Below, piece by piece: positions 14,097 through 15,443 of a DNA stretch of 15,443 nucleotides. The stretch spans positions 1 through 15,443 of the forward strand of contig NCBR01000075.1 of NCBI GenBank assembly GCA_002279285.1, read 5' to 3'. The position numbers were made by a program, and so were the translations under genes. The notes beneath the pieces are model-generated. The model was given only the letters and a program-made list of their open reading frames with translations. It was not told the DNA's origin and made no database searches. The stretch is from Acidobacteria bacterium 37-71-11 (GTDB taxonomy: Bacteria > Acidobacteriota > Thermoanaerobaculia > Thermoanaerobaculales > Thermoanaerobaculaceae). Position 1 is the stretch's first letter; each line of letters opens with the position of its first letter.

Positions 14097-15443
14097 ATGA
14101 TGCCGAGAAACCCCTTCACCCTCACCGACGCCAGGCTCGTTGCCGAGGTCGCCAGGTGCGAATACTGCGAGGAGAAGCCGTGCCAGGCCGCGTGTCCGGC
14201 CGACTGCTCCCCGGCTGATTTCATCATGGCGGTGCGCGTCGGCGCGCCGTCCGACTTCCGCCGCGCCGCAGGGATGATCATGGCGGCGAACCCGCTGGGC
14301 GGCGTGTGCGGCGCCGTGTGCCCCGAGACCCACTGCATGGCGGCGTGCGCGCGGGCGACATTCGACACGCCCGTGGAGATCCCGGCGGTTCAGGCGACGA
14401 TCATCGCGAAGGCGCGAGCGCTGGGCGTGATGCCGGAGTTCGCCGCCGTCTGGGCCGGCGGGCCGCGCGTGGCGGTCGTCGGCGGTGGGCCGGCGGGGGC
14501 GGGGGCGGCGGCCGTGCTGGCGCAGGCCGGCTGCCGGGTGGACGTCCTCGAAGCGCGCGCCGCGGGCGGGATGGCCGGGTTGATCCCGCCGTTCCGCCTC
14601 GACGCCGAGGTGCTGGCCGCCGATCTCGCGTTCGTGGCCGCGCTCGGCGAGGTCCGCGTGCATGAGCGGGAGGTGGCCGATCCGGCGGCGCTGCTCGGCG
14701 AGGGCTATGCCGCCGTGGTGGTGGCCACCGGGCTCTCGCAGCCGCTGCGCCTCGGCATCCCCGGCGAAGAACTGGCGCAGTCATGGACCTCGTTCCTCGC
14801 CGCGCGGGGCGAGCGGAGCGTCGCCGGCCGGCGCGTGGCGGTGATCGGCGGCGGCGCGGTGGCGGCCGACTGCGCCGAGACCGCGGTGGCCGCCGGCGCG
14901 GCCCACGTCGAGCTGTTCGCCCTCGAGGCGCTGGCGGAGATGCCGCTGACGCTGAAGGAGCGTGCGGGGCTGCTGCAGGCCGGCGCCCATGTCTCGGGCC
15001 GCACGCGCGTCGCCGCGGTCCTCATCGAGGGCGGCGCGGTGTGCGGGTTGCTGACGCGCAAGGTTGCGCTTCCTGGCGGCCAGGCGTTCCACCCCAGCCG
15101 GGTCGCGGACGTCGGCGGCAGCGAGCAGACGCGCGCCGACATCGACGCCGTGATCGTCGCCATCGGGGCGCGAGCGGCCGCGCCGCGCGAAGCGCGCCCG
15201 GGTGTTGTTTTCGCCGGCGACGCGGTCAACGGCCCGACCACCGTGGTCGAGGCCGTCGCCGCCGGCAAGAACGCTGCCCTCGACGTCCTCGCCTGGATTG
15301 CAGGGCACAGGGCGGCGCAGGGCGCAGGACAAAGCACGGACCTGGCGCCGGTTCCGGAGCCCACCGTCGTTGCGGACCACGACCCACGATCCACGACCCA
15401 CGCTTCTCCGCGGCCCCGGATCAAGAGCCTCGCGATCCTGCCC
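14097..15443 (+). CDS. PreT/DPD-like Fe-S flavoprotein (NAD(P)-dependent dihydropyrimidine dehydrogenase subunit type), 3' end outside window
   Basis: 449 residues visible, frame open at the window end. The N-terminal di-[4Fe-4S] domain has Cys21-x2-Cys24-x4-Cys29-x3-Cys33, the spacing of mammalian dihydropyrimidine dehydrogenase. Cys71, Cys75, Cys80, Cys84 and Gln99 form the second half; Gln99 is in the place of DPD's unusual Gln ligand. The FAD site is VAVVGGGPAGAGAA (125-138), a second dinucleotide site for NAD(P) is VAVIGGGAVAADCAE (247-261), and FAGDAVNGPTTVVEAVAAGKNAA (372-394) closes the FAD site. This is the PreT/GltD fold: NAD(P)H electrons pass by FAD and Fe-S clusters to a partner. 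Residues ~402-436 are low-complexity and largely encoded by heptamer repeats, then RPRIKSLAIL may open a further domain, perhaps PreA-like. ATG 14097 has GGGGGG upstream. It is divergent from the PLP/ygeY/ygeW set. Confidence 0.85.
   Translation, partial: MMPRNPFTLTDARLVAEVARCEYCEEKPCQAACPADCSPADFIMAVRVGAPSDFRRAAGMIMAANPLGGVCGAVCPETHCMAACARATFDTPVEIPAVQATIIAKARALGVMPEFAAVWAGGPRVAVVGGGPAGAGAAAVLAQAGCRVDVLEARAAGGMAGLIPPFRLDAEVLAADLAFVAALGEVRVHEREVADPAALLGEGYAAVVVATGLSQPLRLGIPGEELAQSWTSFLAARGERSVAGRRVAVIGGGAVAADCAETAVAAGAAHVELFALEALAEMPLTLKERAGLLQAGAHVSGRTRVAAVLIEGGAVCGLLTRKVALPGGQAFHPSRVADVGGSEQTRADIDAVIVAIGARAAAPREARPGVVFAGDAVNGPTTVVEAVAAGKNAALDVLAWIAGHRAAQGAGQSTDLAPVPEPTVVADHDPRSTTHASPRPRIKSLAILP
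15301..15331 (+). repeat. Heptamer array E1 (CAGGGCN, 2+2 units) inside the flavoprotein frame
   Basis: CAGGGCA and CAGGGCG at 15301 and 15308, then three extra bases (GCG), then CAGGGCG and CAGGACA at 15318 and 15325. It encodes the low-complexity AGHRAAQGAGQ region after the end of the conserved FAD domain. It is a third sequence type with the same unit length. Confidence 0.55.
15377..15404 (+). repeat. Heptamer array E2 (CCACGAY, 4 units) inside the flavoprotein frame
   Basis: CCACGAC, CCACGAT, CCACGAC and CCACGCT at 15377, 15384, 15391 and 15398, the same family as the intergenic arrays near 10140 and 11250. It is read in frame as DHDPRSTTHA, without a stop, in what looks like a linker. 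Confidence 0.8.

Noticed and set aside
14057..14368. 103-codon frame on the - strand at the start of the flavoprotein gene
   Set aside because: The + strand here encodes the eight-cysteine Fe-S domain with DPD spacing. The antisense frame has no recognisable domain.
12483..14663. Long N-terminal extension of the M20 hydrolase frame (up to 1129 codons)
   Set aside because: The added part is Arg/Pro/His-rich, overlaps the PLP gene and runs into the divergent flavoprotein gene. The M20 domain starts at the ATG at 12482 with a ribosome site.

Overview
The window is 15.4 kb of high-GC bacterial DNA, about 70% G+C by eye, with tightly packed genes and strong G/C third-position bias. No rRNA, tRNA, CRISPR array, transposase, integrase or phage gene is visible. 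The gene mix is an RNase E/G with a basic tail, YajQ, DUF4388, a membrane GGDEF protein, a large secreted M28 peptidase, and YgeW/YgeY-type catabolic genes. This fits a high-GC member of Acidobacteriota, Myxococcota or a former deltaproteobacterial line. That placement is inference; there is no phylogenetic marker. No stretch over 300 bases lacks a gene; the longest gaps are about 100-200 bases and are described as features where they hold anything.

Layout. 3-746 (+): a 5'-truncated membrane protein with two PH-like repeats. 823-5952 (-): DUF4388 protein, yajQ, RNase E/G and a GGDEF diguanylate cyclase, read in the order GGDEF > rng > yajQ > DUF4388. The RNase and yajQ genes overlap by 4 bases. 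6051-8634 (+): signal-peptide M28 metallopeptidase, a YbjQ-family protein and a secreted NTF2-like protein, followed by a strong hairpin and a doubtful 44-residue ORF. 8832-13963 (-): a fold-type-II PLP enzyme, a YgeY-like M20 hydrolase, a YgeW-like knotted carbamoyltransferase and a threonine-synthase-like PLP enzyme. 14097-15443 (+, runs off the window): a PreT/dihydropyrimidine-dehydrogenase-like Fe-S flavoprotein, divergent from the PLP enzyme.

The right half resembles the E. coli ygeW-ygeX-ygeY region (carbamoyltransferase, PLP lyase, M20 hydrolase), which is linked to purine/hydantoin and selenium-dependent hydroxylase metabolism. Here YgeX is replaced by an unassigned PLP enzyme, a threonine-synthase-like protein lies downstream, and a pyrimidine-dehydrogenase-type flavoprotein is divergent. 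A nitrogen-scavenging pathway using a carbamoyl group is a reasonable inference, but the substrate cannot be read from sequence. The left half groups a c-di-GMP synthase candidate with a c-di-GMP-binding-family protein (YajQ).

The most unusual signal is not a gene. At least five places carry short tandem arrays with a strict 7-base period. Several unrelated heptamer families occur: CCACGAY, CCCCGRN, AGTGAAG-like and CAGGGCN. Most abut stop codons. One runs through two different families in a single phase for 11 units. One holds an exact 28-base duplication plus an inverted arm. Two lie inside reading frames and encode protein tails or linkers.
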